This document shows positions 22,393 to 33,516 of a stretch of DNA of 64,000 nucleotides, in pieces. The stretch is taken from NCBI GenBank assembly GCA_963565915.1, contig OY751490.1, positions 4,092,001 to 4,156,000 of the forward strand, in the 5' to 3' direction. The notes beneath the pieces were generated by a model, which was not told the origin of the DNA, searched no databases, and saw only the letters and a program-made list of their open reading frames with translations. How positions within the stretch are numbered: the stretch's first letter is position 1; each line of letters opens with the position of its first letter. The position numbers and the translations under genes are program-made. The stretch comes from Entoloma clypeatum (lineage: Eukaryota > Basidiomycota > Agaricomycetes > Agaricales > Entolomataceae).

Positions 22393-25300
22393 ATGACTGC
22401 AGACAATAGAACCTATGTCATCCCTGCCAAGCGAGCCGCTGCGTCAACTAAGATTGTGAAGGGAGATAAACCTCTGAAGAGACAAGAAATCAGGCTGTTA
22501 GCTCAGCTCAGGACACGACGAGGGCCAAAGGTTATCCGACCTGAGGTTGACAGTGGATGTGAATGCACATGCATCCATCCCAGAATAGTACGCGAACAGA
22601 ACCTCCCCACGCGAGGAACACCACCCATAGCAATTCTAAATGCGGATGGATCACCAAATCGACAACAGAAAGCGAGCCAACTTGCCGAAGTCAAACTGGA
22701 TTTGGGAGCACATCAGGAAACCATGGAAGCAATGGTACTGGACATTGGGAGGACGGACATGCTCCTGGGACATGACTGGTTGGTACACCACAACCCCACA
22801 ATCAATTGGACAACCGGCGCAGTAACATTTAACCGGTGCCCAACAACATGTCGAACCAAACACTCGGATTTTAGAATTAACCTTAATGGTTGCAAACACC
22901 GGGTTCGCATGGTTGAGGTGCGCGACAAAGATGCACCCAAAAAGTCGGATCAGAAATGGAAGCCTGGAGACCCTATTTTGGAAGCTGTCACTCCCACACC
23001 ACCTCCCACAACCAAACGACCCTCATATGTTGAACGATTTGCTCATCTTTTCGAGAAAGAGAACTTTGACAAGATCCCAAAGGAGAGGGAATGGGACCAT
23101 GGTATCGAACTTACACTGGACGCACCAAAGGAACTAGGGGAAAATACATATCCTATGACGCAAAAGGGACAAGAAGAATTGGACGCATTCATTGACGAGG
23201 GTCTAGCAATAGGAAAGATCCGCCCGTCCAAATCCCCTTATGCCTCCCCTTGCTTCTTCATCAACAAGAAGGATGGCTCCAAACGATTGGTACAAGATTA
23301 CCGCATGGTCAATAAATTCACAGTCAAAGACAAGTTCCCACTCCCACGAATATCCGATCTCTTGGACGTACTGAAAGATGCGGTCTACTTCAATAAAATG
23401 GACATCATGTGGGGCTATAACAACCTCTGGATTAAGGAGGGCGATGAATGGAAAGCTGCCTTCCTCACCAGTCGAGGATTGTTCGAACCATTGGTCATGT
23501 TTTTTGGTCTTTGCAACTCCCCGGGAACGTTCTCTCGAATGATGGCTAGTCTATTCCGGGACCAGATCCGCCGATGTATCTGCGTGATCTACATGGATGA
23601 CATTGTGGTTATCGGTAAAACCAAGGAAGAACTCGCATGAAACACCAAAGAAATTCTACAGATCCTATCAGACAATGATTTGTTCCTAAAGGAGAAGAAG
23701 TGTTTATGGGAAGTAACGAAATGTCCTATATTGGGATATGTGGTTGGTGAGGGACGTGTTGAGATGGAAACTGAGAAGGTGGATACAATTCAAAACTGGC
23801 GAGCACCCACATCAAAAAAGGAAGTTCAGAAGTTCCTTGGATTTGCTAACTTCTATCGACGTTTTATTGAAGGGTACTCAAACATCGCAAAGCCTCTCAC
23901 CGCGCTCACAGGCGGTATGGCATTTACTTGGGGACCAACAGAGCAGCAAGCTTTTGAAGGTCTCATACGGGCAATTACATCGGCACCGGTCTTGGCATTA
24001 CCAAAACCAGAGGGACAGTTCAGGGTTGAAACCGATGCATCGGGCTATGCAATTGGAGCAGTACTCTCTCAGAAGCAAGACGACGAATGGCACCCCATCG
24101 TGTTCTTGTCGCGGACCATGTTCGCGGCCGAACAGAATTACGAGATATACGACAAGGAACTTCTGGCAGTCGTGGAAGCATTGAAAGATTGGAGACACTA
24201 TCTGCTCGAAGCCAGGGAACGTTTCGAGATCTTGACCGATCACAAGAACCTGGAATATTTCCATCATCCTCAGGACCTAAATCAACGACAGCGACACTGC
24301 AAAATGAAGTTACAAGACTATGACTTCGAATTATGGCATGTGCCCGGCAAGACCAATGCGAAAGCGGACATCCTGTCACGCTTACCCTGGTATGAAGCGG
24401 AACTCGAACCACAGGACAGTGACCAAATGCTCAAGGAGGGACTATTCTTGAAACGGTTGGAATCAGAAGATGTGGTACAAATGGAGATGTTCACGGAGGA
24501 ACAATTCTTTGAAGGGGGTGAAACATCTGATTCCATCAAAATTGGAAACATCACGACCATCGAAAATCCGTGGATTGCATGCATCAAGGGTTCAAACCGC
24601 ATGGAGACAGAAGTAGCCCAGGGTCTAAAGAAGAATCCTCATTGGTATCAACAGGAAAACGGCATCACATATGCAGGCGAACGAGTCTATGTCCCGCCAG
24701 ATCCACAATTACGACAAGAATTGATGTTTGAGTCACACGATGCACCAGTGGCTGGACATCCAGGACAGTACCGGACACATGAACTCCTCACTCGCACCTA
24801 CTGGTGGCCTACCATACTGCATGATGTGAAGAAGTACGTGAAGGGTTGCGACACTTGTCAACGCAACAAGATTAACCGACAAAAGCGACATGCTCTGCTA
24901 CATCCCCATGCAGCACCAAGTCACCCATGGGAAGACATAGGAATCGACGTTGTGGGACCGATACCAGAATCTGATGGAAAAAACGCAATTCTGGTCATCA
25001 CGGATAGACATTCAAAGATGCTTCACCTCATTCTGACAACCGTGGAACTATCAGCTGAAGGATTAGCCAAGATCTATCGGGATCAGATATGGAAGCTTCA
25101 TGGGATCCCCAAGAAGATCATCAGCGATAGGGGACCACAGTTCGCTGCGAAGTTCATGGAGATACTCTGCCGCATGTTAGGGATCAAGAGGAACCTGTCC
25201 ACCGCATACCACCCACAGACTGATGGACAGGCCGAGCGATCGCATCAGAAAACCGAAGCATTCTTACGAAACTTTGTCAACCATCTACAGGATGATTGGG

Positions 25301-25992
25301 CGGAATGGATCGCAATCGCAGAGTTCCAGTACAATGACAAAGAACATCAGGCGATGAAGCACACCCCATTCTACCTCAACTACGGTTTACATCTGTGGAA
25401 GGGAGAACTTGTGTTAGAAGATACCAATCCGGCTGCCAACAACTTCTTGAAAAAACTCAAACAGGCACGAGAAGAAGCCAATGCTGCGCTGAAACAAGCA
25501 CAGGATCAGATGAAGAAGACAGTTGACACACGGCAAAGCCCGTCTTGGGACTACCGCATCGGAGACAAGGTGTGGCTGGAAGGGACTAACATCAGGACCG
25601 ATCGACCCTCAAAGAAACTTGATGCACTCCGACATGGACCATTCAAAGTCCTAGAGAAGAAAGGAGCTAGCGCGTACCTTCTTGATCTTCCGAAGACTTG
25701 GAAGATGATTCACCCTGTGTTCAACGAGACCCTGTTGTCACCATATGAAACTCCGAAGTACGCCATCCAGAAAAAGAAACCAGCCACTGATCCGATCATC
25801 GTTGAAGGACGAGAAGAGTACCATGTGTCTACGATCCTGGACTCTCGAAAGTTCCGCGGAAAGATCCAGTACCTCGTCCAGTGGGAAGGATATGGCCCAG
25901 AAGAGAACACATGGGAACCTCAAGCTAATGTTCAGAACACTCAAGATTTGATCCGTGATTTCCATCGGCAGAACCTGTCACGTCCACGATAA
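22393..25992 (+). CDS. pol: Pol of B3 with one in-frame TGA
   Basis: A single frame of 1199 codons broken only by TGA at 23638-23640 (codon 416, right after the RT active-site block). Order: protease (DSGCECTCIH, about residue 53), RT (LVQDYRMVNKF about 300, YMDD about 400), RNase H (TDASGYAIGAV about 540, TDHKNLEYF about 615), integrase zinc finger (GHPGQY..CDTCQ, 785-825), DDE core (GIDVVGP, SDRGPQF, GQAERSH, 850-948), and a C-terminal chromodomain (YHVSTILDSRKF..VQWEGYG, about 1140-1195), which targets integration to chromatin. The TGA sits where CGA would be expected (EELA-R-NTKEIL). B2 has the same TGA. Confidence 0.92.
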
Positions 25993-26114
25993 AAGACACC
26001 TGTTGAGATCAGCAACAGCATCGACCTCATCAGTCAAAAACCCACCGAGTTCTCCGCTCCGTCTTCAATATAGCTACTCCATTCTTCCTCTATCTCTCCA
26101 ACATCCTCCGCACC

Positions 26115-26477
26115 ATGTCCACCGCCACCACCACATCCACTGAAACCAACCCCGCCATCACTGCCCTCATGGGTGAAGCCCTCTCCATGAGAGACCAGAT
26201 CCACGCGCTAGAAGCCTTGCTCACTGACATCCTGCATCGACAGATGCACATCCGCCTCCATTCTTTATCCGACCTCCCCGTCGCACCAACCCCCGAAGAA
26301 AAACAAATCCTTGGGAACTACACCCGTAGGCTGGTCATTGAAAACCGGCGCATCCGACTAGCCGTCCAAAGTCTCGAGCTCGCCGTCGCCATCAACGAAG
26401 AGCTAATAGACGATTGGAGCCTCAAGGAGAATGGCTCCTGGACAAACAACGACGATGCCGGAGGATGGGAACAATGA
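26115..26477 (+). CDS. 3' ORF of B3, small helical protein of unknown function
   Basis: 120 codons between the end of pol and the 3' LTR, same strand, with ATG in good context (caccATGtcc). Predicted mostly alpha-helical with coiled-coil character: heptad-like ALMGEALSMRDQIHALEALL, then RRLVIENRRIRLAVQSLELA. No signal peptide or membrane segment, so it is not an envelope protein. It ends 34 bp before the LTR. I do not recognise the family. B1, B2 and B4 have lost this part, so conservation cannot be judged here. Confidence 0.55.
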   Translation: MSTATTTSTETNPAITALMGEALSMRDQIHALEALLTDILHRQMHIRLHSLSDLPVAPTPEEKQILGNYTRRLVIENRRIRLAVQSLELAVAINEELIDDWSLKENGSWTNNDDAGGWEQ

Positions 26478-26511
26478 CTCTGTGAGGACACAGAGCTTGA
26501 GGAGGGGAACA
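26475..26511 (+). promoter_or_regulatory. Hairpin and polypurine tract before the B3 3' LTR
   Basis: ctctgtg agga cacagag forms a 7-bp stem with a 4-nt loop (26478-26495). It is followed by gaggaggggaaca directly at the LTR, the purine tract that primes plus-strand DNA synthesis. Confidence 0.6.
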
Positions 26512-26899
26512 TGTTACGGACTTACCGGTTTGTATGTTACGCACTTTTCCCTTGCATTGTACCTTCGTTATTTCTTTGACTCATCGGACCGCTTATTCAT
26601 TTACCTTTACTCTACCATTCTCCTTTAGTATACTTCACTCCCGCGCTGACTCGCACTCCGCAGTAGGGATTACTCAGTCCGCAGTCGTCTGACTCACTTC
26701 GCACTGCCTTTCCGCAGTTACTGACTCATCTGCACTGCCTTCCGCAGCTACTGACTCACTCGCTACCGCTCATAGCCAGTACTATATAAACCCCATGTAC
26801 CATAGCTACATTCCTTAGATTTAGCAATCACTTTGCTCTTCGCCTTTCCACTTCCTGCATACTCTGCCCGAACCTTGGAACGGTTTGTTAAGCATAACA
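26512..26899 (+). repeat. 3' LTR of B3
   Basis: 388 bp and collinear with the 5' LTR without indels. Differences are transitions at CpG sites plus one G/C change. It is directly preceded by a polypurine tract and followed by the target duplication taagt. Confidence 0.95.
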
Positions 26900-26904
26900 T
26901 AAGT

Positions 26905-28620
26905 CCTCAGTATAGGCACTCCTTCCCCCACACTGACTGGTGTCCTAGCATCACATGCGGCCAACAGCCACATCCCGCTGCGCTTTGGCACCTGACACCT
27001 GCCCATTAAACCCATCAGAACGCGCCTGCTCGTCCTCTGCCCTCCTGCATTTTCAAACGCCGGCAAAACATGATACAGAAACAAAAATCGCAAAACCGCA
27101 CGGAAACGACTTGGCAATGATGGATGGTGGGCATTTTGGTGAGGTTGCGCCGGTGAGGGGATAAATGGTAAGTAATTAGCACAAAATTTTGCTTACAACA
27201 AAAAAGGCAACTTACAAGGACTCAACAGAACGATTCGATTCACTAGGCGTCGCAACTCCTCCCCGTCCCCCACCCCCGCTGACTTGGATCAGTCCTGGTG
27301 ATGTCCCCCGCGCTTGTGCATGAGCTGTACCGCAGGTATGGCCAGTCCAGTCCACTGGGCCCCAAGAGCACTTGGGCATGCTGGCGGTCCGTCAAACACG
27401 GAGGCGTCAGCACTGGCATTGGTTTGGTGGACCCTGTATACAAAGGCACTGATGATGATGGGCGAGTTTTTGGGGATGTCGTCATGGGCGGAGGGGGTGG
27501 CTGGCCAGCACACATGGGAGAAGTGGCGTGACCCAGGTCCTTCTGCCAAGTGCGAGTGCCCAAACGGTGTTGGTGTGGAGGAATGCGTCAAGTCTGGACA
27601 AGTTGATGTTGATGGCGTTTAGCAGGCAGCTGTTGAATTGCTTTTGTACTGTATTTGAGGTAGGATGGGGTTTGGGATGGATGAGCTGGATGGAGGTGTT
27701 ATTGGGGGTGTGTGGTGTATTGTGAGAGGGTGTGAGACAGACTGGTGGTGGGGTATAATAAGGACTGTATATCATATAATATTCCCAATTCATAAGCTGT
27801 CAGACTGCAAGGCCAAGTGTCAGTGGACGATCCTTCAATCTAACTCTTTCAAATAATTCTAAGCCCTTACAATGCTCTGATATTACCAGTTCATCATTTT
27901 GTTTGATTGTTGTTCCCCTTTGCACCACCCCAAGTGTCAGTGGGCGATCATCATTCAATGGAATGTTAACAAAAGCTATTCAAAATCATACCCCATGAAT
28001 TCACGCATAGTAACAACATTCCCGAGTCTGGAGGTGTGCAGCGCTTCTCTAATCGAGTAGAAGGCGCGATGTGATGCGACCATTTTTGGTGGATTTTTCG
28101 AACCTCACCAGCCTCACCACTTTAAGGTTCCTCAGGAGTATTCTATTGCTCTAAATCTTACTACGAAAAGTCACCCACTAACTTGAAGGGCCAAACTGCA
28201 CTGCTATGTAATCATGACTCAGATAGGGACTTCCGAGTCCGTCCCTTAATATAATTAAGTACTATTCAAGTTACCTCTTGCCAGTCAAGTTGCGCATGCC
28301 ATTCATTGGCTTTCGTTGGTCAGTCATGGTCACCAGTCACCTATCTCTGGTTGTCACTGATGTTGCTTCCTGGGCTCATGGCTATCATCGCCATGTCTTG
28401 TGGGTCTACTAGTAATACCATTTCTTTGAGCGTGGATAGAGGCTGACTCGGAAGACTGACTCGGACTAGTACGTCGGAACTCCGAGTTGACCTGTTCAGA
28501 ATACTGATTCGCCTTCTGACTCTGCAAATGCCAGTTCAAAGATCGTCTTCTGACTCCGCAAATGCCGCTGCTGGGGTCCGTGCATCAGGGCCACCACTCC
28601 CATCCTATCCAACTCCCAAC
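26905..28620. other. Host-like DNA, no gene recognised
   Basis: Frames up to 106 codons on both strands around 27243-27793, without a family signature. Two copies of ccaagtgtcagtgg-type words (27810 and 27930) and several TGACTC words (28440-28560) are the only repeats noticed. Confidence 0.5.
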
Positions 28621-28625
28621 TCAAC

Positions 28626-29745
28626 ATGTTCTCCTTCAAGAGAGTTACAAAAGTGTTGAAGAACCATTTTTCTAAGAAATTGATGCTGGAACAACAACAA
28701 CTCCAGGCTCTTTACCAGAAGTTCAGAATTTTATCTCTGCTGGTCACCCTTATGACTACAATCAATTGTGATCACCCAACACTCAATGGTTCCAATAAAC
28801 GCCAGAGGCTTGTCTGAGGCGAAGGGGAACATCCCCATGTAATGGAAGCTTTACTTTCCGTCCTTGTGAGGAACACAGAGATTTTTGCCTGTATGGCGTA
28901 CAATGAGCCCGGTCTCCCAGGAGTCCCAACGCAAGTTGTGGCTGTCAAACAGACACATTCCCCCACCAACCAAGAGCCTGGTCTCAAAATTGTGGCAATC
29001 ACCAATGCCAACCCCAATGCCAACCTAGGGGACCACTATGTGCTAGTGAAGACCGGCAAGAGCCTGTGTGGTTTAGCTCTGAGGGAGATTCACAAGTGAG
29101 TTCTCAGCTATGTATCATTATGTATCAGGTCCACCGACTGCATTCAACAGTAAAATATCGACTTGGAACCACATTGCAACCATACTTGAATATCTGAACA
29201 ATTATCGGAAAGCGACCTTGCCAGGCGTTTGACAAAGAATATCTCAACAATTTATTCAATACCTCTTCCTCACCTGTTGGAGGAAGATGCGGCGTCAGAT
29301 AGGGCATTGGGCAGTGGTTGGCCTTATACATCAACTGGCTTGGATCTCGCCTGAGGCTTTGTATTATATGAATGTGCAAACATCCAGTCGCCTGGATGAG
29401 ATGCTCATGCACTACCTGTGCACCCTGATGGAGGGCGACAGGTTCCTCCTAACCAACATCCTACCGTTCTACCGATACAAAACCAAAGATGAGGACAATA
29501 TCCCGCTTTTATTATCCAGCAACCAAGGAGGCTCCTTATATACCAAGGACACTGTCATTGAGTTCCATCGTCTTTTAGTTGCGACCCTCATTGCCTATGC
29601 AACACTTCTCAAGTGTTATAAGCATGCCAACACTGATTATGAGAAGCATAAGACGAGAGGATACAGGACATCAGCGACCAACTTGAGCTCGTTGGTGGAC
29701 TCCTCCATGCTGTTGTGTTTTCCAATGCCCTCAATTGTCATATGA
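28626..29745 (+). CDS. Hypothetical gene blocks (possibly broken)
   Basis: Three coding-looking blocks on the plus strand: 28626-28817 (MFSFKRVTKVLKNHF), 28842-29099 (residues include GLKIVAITNANPNANLGDHYVL, ending at a GTGAGT donor at 29094) and 29287-29745 (starting RQIGHWAVVGLIHQL, contains LMEGDRFLLTNILPFYRYKTK). They could be exons of one gene with a first frame break near 28815, or a decayed gene. No family is recognised. It is followed directly by fragment B4. Confidence 0.35.
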
Positions 29746-29814
29746 AATCATTGGCCCACGCCCACCCCCCCCCCCCTCCTATCCGCGCCTTCAAACAGCC
29801 AGATACCTGAATAC

Positions 29815-31566
29815 AACGGTTTGTTAAGCATAACAAGTTGCTAAATCTCGTTAGGTTTGCCCAGAGCGAAGAGAGCAACTACCAGATGAGTCAAGACATC
29901 GCGCTTATTTGAAGACTTCACCAGTAACCCATTCACCATGCCAGAAGCCTGACAGGAGCAGCTAAGTCCTCAAGACAGTATCGATTTTATGCTCATCCAG
30001 CAGTACATCAAATTGGAGATCTGTTGCATCCTACAGCAGGTGCTTGACGAAGAACTAGACAATGACAAGCATCGCCCCCATGGCGAGATAGCAGAGAGTA
30101 TCCATCTTGTTTGGCAACACCAGATCACACATTACAACGCCCGACAGAATGAACTCAAAAAAAGCTTTCACGTTCAAGAAGGACATCAGACAGGTCAGAT
30201 CAGAGAGTTTATTGGTGTCCAGACAACCATTATCAGAAGATTGATTAGGATGCTCACATTGAGACGTCCCAGAGCCACATCATCATGTCTTACTCAAAGC
30301 AGCAGATCTACACCCACTTCACCACCAAAGAGCAACAGACCATGTACAACTGTTGGGCATGGAATGAGAGACTTGACCCCTTCTCGCGACCAACAGACAC
30401 ACAGGAACAGAGATTCCTTAGAGATCTACAGAGGAAATACCCCGATGAGAAGATGGGACTTGATGAGCAGCCCGCAGTGTGAAAACACCACAAAACCCCC
30501 CACAACTCCTCAACAAAATAGTTCAAGGGTGGCGGGAACTTAACCACTTATTTTGTAAGTAGTTAGACTCATTTGTCTTTTGTAGAAAGTCATCGCAAGG
30601 TCATGCATCGACAACCAAGGGTTTTGATCAAATAAAATATTAATATGAGATTGAGTTTCCTCAGGATTCACTGAGACTCCCTTTGGATGAGACTTAGAAA
30701 ATCAAACCACTCAATCAATCACTGAGAGAGAGAGAGAGGGATTGGATCTGGCTGGGGGGCCTTTCTAATCTGCAGTACATGGCAGGAAACTACATGACAA
30801 GAGATGAAATATATATATAAGGTTTATCACAAGATATGTCCATAACAAATCAGTTTCCAGGGTATCTGTTATTTGGGCATGGTCCAAATATTCACAGGGG
30901 TCTTTTAAACATATTTCCAAGGTGTTGAGAGGGCAACCAGCCCTGGCTGAGTGGAGTGACAAGAACACATTGTTTCGCAAGCATTCTAGAAGTCCGCATC
31001 AATATTGATGTTGTTGATTGATTGATCAAGTTCCTGTTGATCAAGGGTCCGAGGTGTCATGGATCAGGAACCCGTTTCCAGGGTTCGGTCTATTTCTGGT
31101 AAGTCACACGGATTGGTATCACGGCATCAGTGATCGTGGTGATGCATGGGTATAGCTCTGCGCGCATTTGAGAACACAAGTCCCCGAGGCCCTCGATAAG
31201 TCCATATATAGCAATAGTTAGTGTATGGGGTGATGGGTCATAGAATATGTTAATATTGGTCCCCTCAATGGTCTTATCCATTGATAGATAGAATGGTGTG
31301 TCAAGTCTATGGTTAAGCCTTCAGGGAGACTGTTCCCATGATCATGAGCAAAGGGGGTCCAGTGGTATTTAGGCACTCATAGGTAGCCATTAGTACCATC
31401 AGTTCCAATAGAATATATTGTAAATGGGCCAACATCAGATTCTTTATATTGACAAAACCATGAGAAATGTGCCATTTCGAGCACAGCCGCTCAACGGTCA
31501 TATCACCGAGCATTTTGCCACCAATTCCGCCGACGAGTCCCCTGACGAATTTACTTTTGACTCCAC
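29815..31566 (+). mobile_element. B4: split 5' fragment of family B
   Basis: 29815-30440 matches the last 15 bp of the B LTR, the self-complementary primer site, the 5' ORF and the start of gag (MSYSKQQIYTHF at 30285). About 1.07 kb of unrelated sequence follows, then 31508-31566 resumes gag at the next B3 position (ADESPDEFTFDS). So B4 was interrupted by an insertion at about 30440. It ends where the C1 LTR begins at 31567. Many CpG-type transitions make it an old copy. Confidence 0.8.
30441..31507. other. About 1.07-kb sequence inserted in B4 gag
   Basis: Unrelated to B. Contains a GA-repeat (30724-30738), no long frame, no clear inverted terminal repeats and no obvious target duplication. 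It may be a non-autonomous element or replaced DNA. Confidence 0.5.
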
Positions 31567-32102
31567 TGTCACGTAGCGTTTTTCTCAATGTCGGAAAATG
31601 TCGGACGAGTCAGAGCGGAGTAGCGGAGGAGTGGAATGTGGTAAGTGCGACGTTGGCAGAAAGGACCTGGCTTCAACTTGTGCGTTGTGCCCCACTCTTT
31701 GACATGGTCCTCAATTTTGGATTGGCGGATGTCGGATGAGCGGATGAACGGAGGTGACGAAGAGAATGCTCAAAAGCAAGTAGAGACAGATGCGAATGAG
31801 GTGTAATGTATGATATTTGAACTGAGGTTCTATGACAGGTTTGTACACTATTTATAGTAGACTAGAATGATCAGCATTACTATAAGTGATGGGCAGATAT
31901 CGGAGTTGACCATCGGAACATTCGGAGTACGGAGAGTAGCAAATGAAAAGTGAACAACATATGTCTACTTGTAAGTATGGTTGAGATGTCGCGTAGTAGA
32001 AGTATAATCAGATATAAATAGAATGTTGTTGGAGCGGATGTCAGAGGAGATGAATTGTCGGAGTCATCGGATAAGTCGGATGTGAATCGTATGGTTATGA
32101 CA
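31567..32102 (-). repeat. 3' LTR of C1
   Basis: 536 bp with inverted ends TGTCA..TGACA. The minus strand carries TATAAATAG near 31850, matching transcription of gag-pol. On the internal side it is preceded on the minus strand by the purine tract AAGAGGGAAATAC. Many CGGA words are present. The outer flank is B4 gag. Confidence 0.85.
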
Positions 32103-32393
32103 GTATTTCCCTCTTAGGGTCGAACCCTGAGGCCCAGATGAGGTAATCCACATGACCATTGGTTGAAGTCACCAAACCACAACATCTATCCCGTCGCCTA
32201 TCCGCTATGTCCGCTGAGACCTCACCCCTTGCCGCTCTTCGTGCTGAAAGGGAGCGCCAGAAGAAGGTCACCAAAGAGTTGGAGAGGAAGCTGCAGGAGG
32301 CAGAGGAGTGCGCGGAGGCAAAAAGGGCGGCGAAAGAGCAGAGACGAGCAGAGAGGAAGGCAGAGAAAGCGAAGGCGAAGGAACCGGTTATGA
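32103..32393 (+). repeat. Extra partial copy of antisense-gene leader and start in C1
   Basis: Leader plus first 63 codons (ATG 32207, MSAETSPLAALRAERERQ to stop at 32396) are present before the full gene at 32486. The two copies differ, for example the second has an extra segment before caccaaccac, and here CGA is intact where the full copy has TGA. C2 has only one copy, so this is a tandem duplication or recombination with another family member. Confidence 0.75.
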
Positions 32394-32485
32394 GGTAATC
32401 CACGTGACCGTTGGTTGAAAAGCTTTGCGTGTGATTTTTCTCTCTTGTCACCCAACCACAACATCTATCCCGTCGCCTATCCGTT

Positions 32486-33471
32486 ATGTCCGCTGAGAAC
32501 TCACCCCTCGCCGCTCTCCGTGCTGAAAGGGAGTGCCAGAAGAAGGTCACCGAGGAGTTGGAGAGGAAGCTGCAGGGGGCAGAGGAGCGCGCGAAGGAAG
32601 ATGCAGAGCGCACAGAGGCAAAAAGGGCGGCAAAAGAGTGGAGATGAGCAGAGAGGAAAGCAGAGAAAGCAAAGGCGAAGGAGCCAGTTCCGGGTGCGGG
32701 TGCAGATGCAGATGCAGATGCGGCAAATGCGGAGGTGAAGAAGATCCAGCTGCAGGGGGCTTTCAAGGATATGCCTGCGAGTTACGAGCAGGGGAAGCAG
32801 GATTGCACCTCCTGCTTGAAAGTGGGGGACTTGTGTTTTTTGCCATCAGAGTGAGTTTTTTCTATTTCTTTATACGCTTCGTTATTAACTTGTTCTTTAG
32901 GAATGACAACACTTCGTCGTGCTGGCAGTGCCAGCGTTTAAAACGAAGCTGCAGAACGGGAGCGGAAGCGGAGTCAGAGGTGAAGCGGAGGATGACCAAG
33001 GCAGTGAGGGTCGGAAAGGCTAAGGTGGCAGGTGGTGCGACGAAGAATGCGAAGACGGGATCGTCCAAGGGAGAGGGGACCACAGAGGGATCATGGATAG
33101 CCGCAGCGTTGGAGGAGCCAGAGTTCATGCCAGAGGGGTTTGGTCCGCCGGAGGTGGTCATAGGCACAGAGGTGGTGAGAGGGCTTAGGAGCATGATAAG
33201 GGAGATGGGCTGATAAAGGCGGAGTTGAAGGAACTGCGGGAGATCAAGGAGCTTTTGACGGTTATCGTGTGGAGGGAGGATTCGGAGGCTTCGGAGGAGG
33301 GATCCGACGAGGACGAGGATGTGGAGGAGTATGATAGGGTATTGGAGGAGTTGGCAAAGGAGGTAGAAGAAGAAGAAGAAAAGAAGAAGAAACAAAGAAG
33401 CGGAAGAGGAATCCGGATCGGAGTGGAATGAGGAGACGGAGGGGGTATCTAACAAAAAACAGCGAAAGTAG
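32486..33471 (+). pseudogene. Antisense Zn2Cys6-like gene of C1 (broken)
   Basis: Located between pol and the 3' LTR, opposite strand to gag-pol, converging with pol (pol stop at 33517). Exon 1 is 32486-32850, the 50-nt intron gtgagt..ctttag is 32851-32900, exon 2 is 32901 to TAG 33469-33471. The product starts MSAENSPLAAL, has a long charged coiled coil, then CTSCLKVGDLC - 11 residues - CWQCQRLKRSC, which fits CX2CX6CX5-12CX2CX6-8C, the fungal Zn(II)2Cys6 DNA-binding signature. The intron lies in the loop. An acidic region and the tail SNKKQRK follow. It is inactivated by TGA at 32645 (codon 54, CGA expected), a one-base loss near 33211 and another shift near 33410. The same lesions are in C2. 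Confidence 0.75.
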
Positions 33472-33516
33472 TTTTTTTGTTAGTATAAAATATTAATAGA
33501 TTTTCTTTTCTTCTTG

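Larger units (their letters stand above)
20298..26899 (+). mobile_element. B3: complete chromodomain Ty3/gypsy element
   Basis: Two 388-bp LTRs (20298-20685 and 26512-26899) in the same orientation enclose leader, 5' ORF, gag, pol with chromodomain, a 3' ORF and a polypurine tract. The flanks carry a perfect 5-bp target duplication, taagt at 20293-20297 and at 26900-26904. LTRs differ at about ten positions, nearly all CpG transitions. The features match the Tf1/sushi type of chromovirus: chromodomain at the integrase C-terminus and a self-complementary primer site. Pol has one in-frame TGA, so this copy may be non-autonomous. Confidence 0.96.

Noticed and set aside
26115..26477. Envelope gene in the 3' ORF position of B3
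   Set aside because: No signal peptide, transmembrane segment or cysteine pattern; the product is a short soluble helical protein.
32103..32135. agggtcgaaccct, resembling a tRNA T-arm
   Set aside because: No acceptor, D-arm or anticodon arm around it; it is part of the conserved region next to the polypurine tract of C and D.
32862..33455. 197-codon minus-strand frame, identical to one at 37601-38194
   Set aside because: It lies opposite the accessory gene of C1/C2. Identity between copies comes from the inverted repeat, and the other strand has the shared cysteine cluster and intron.
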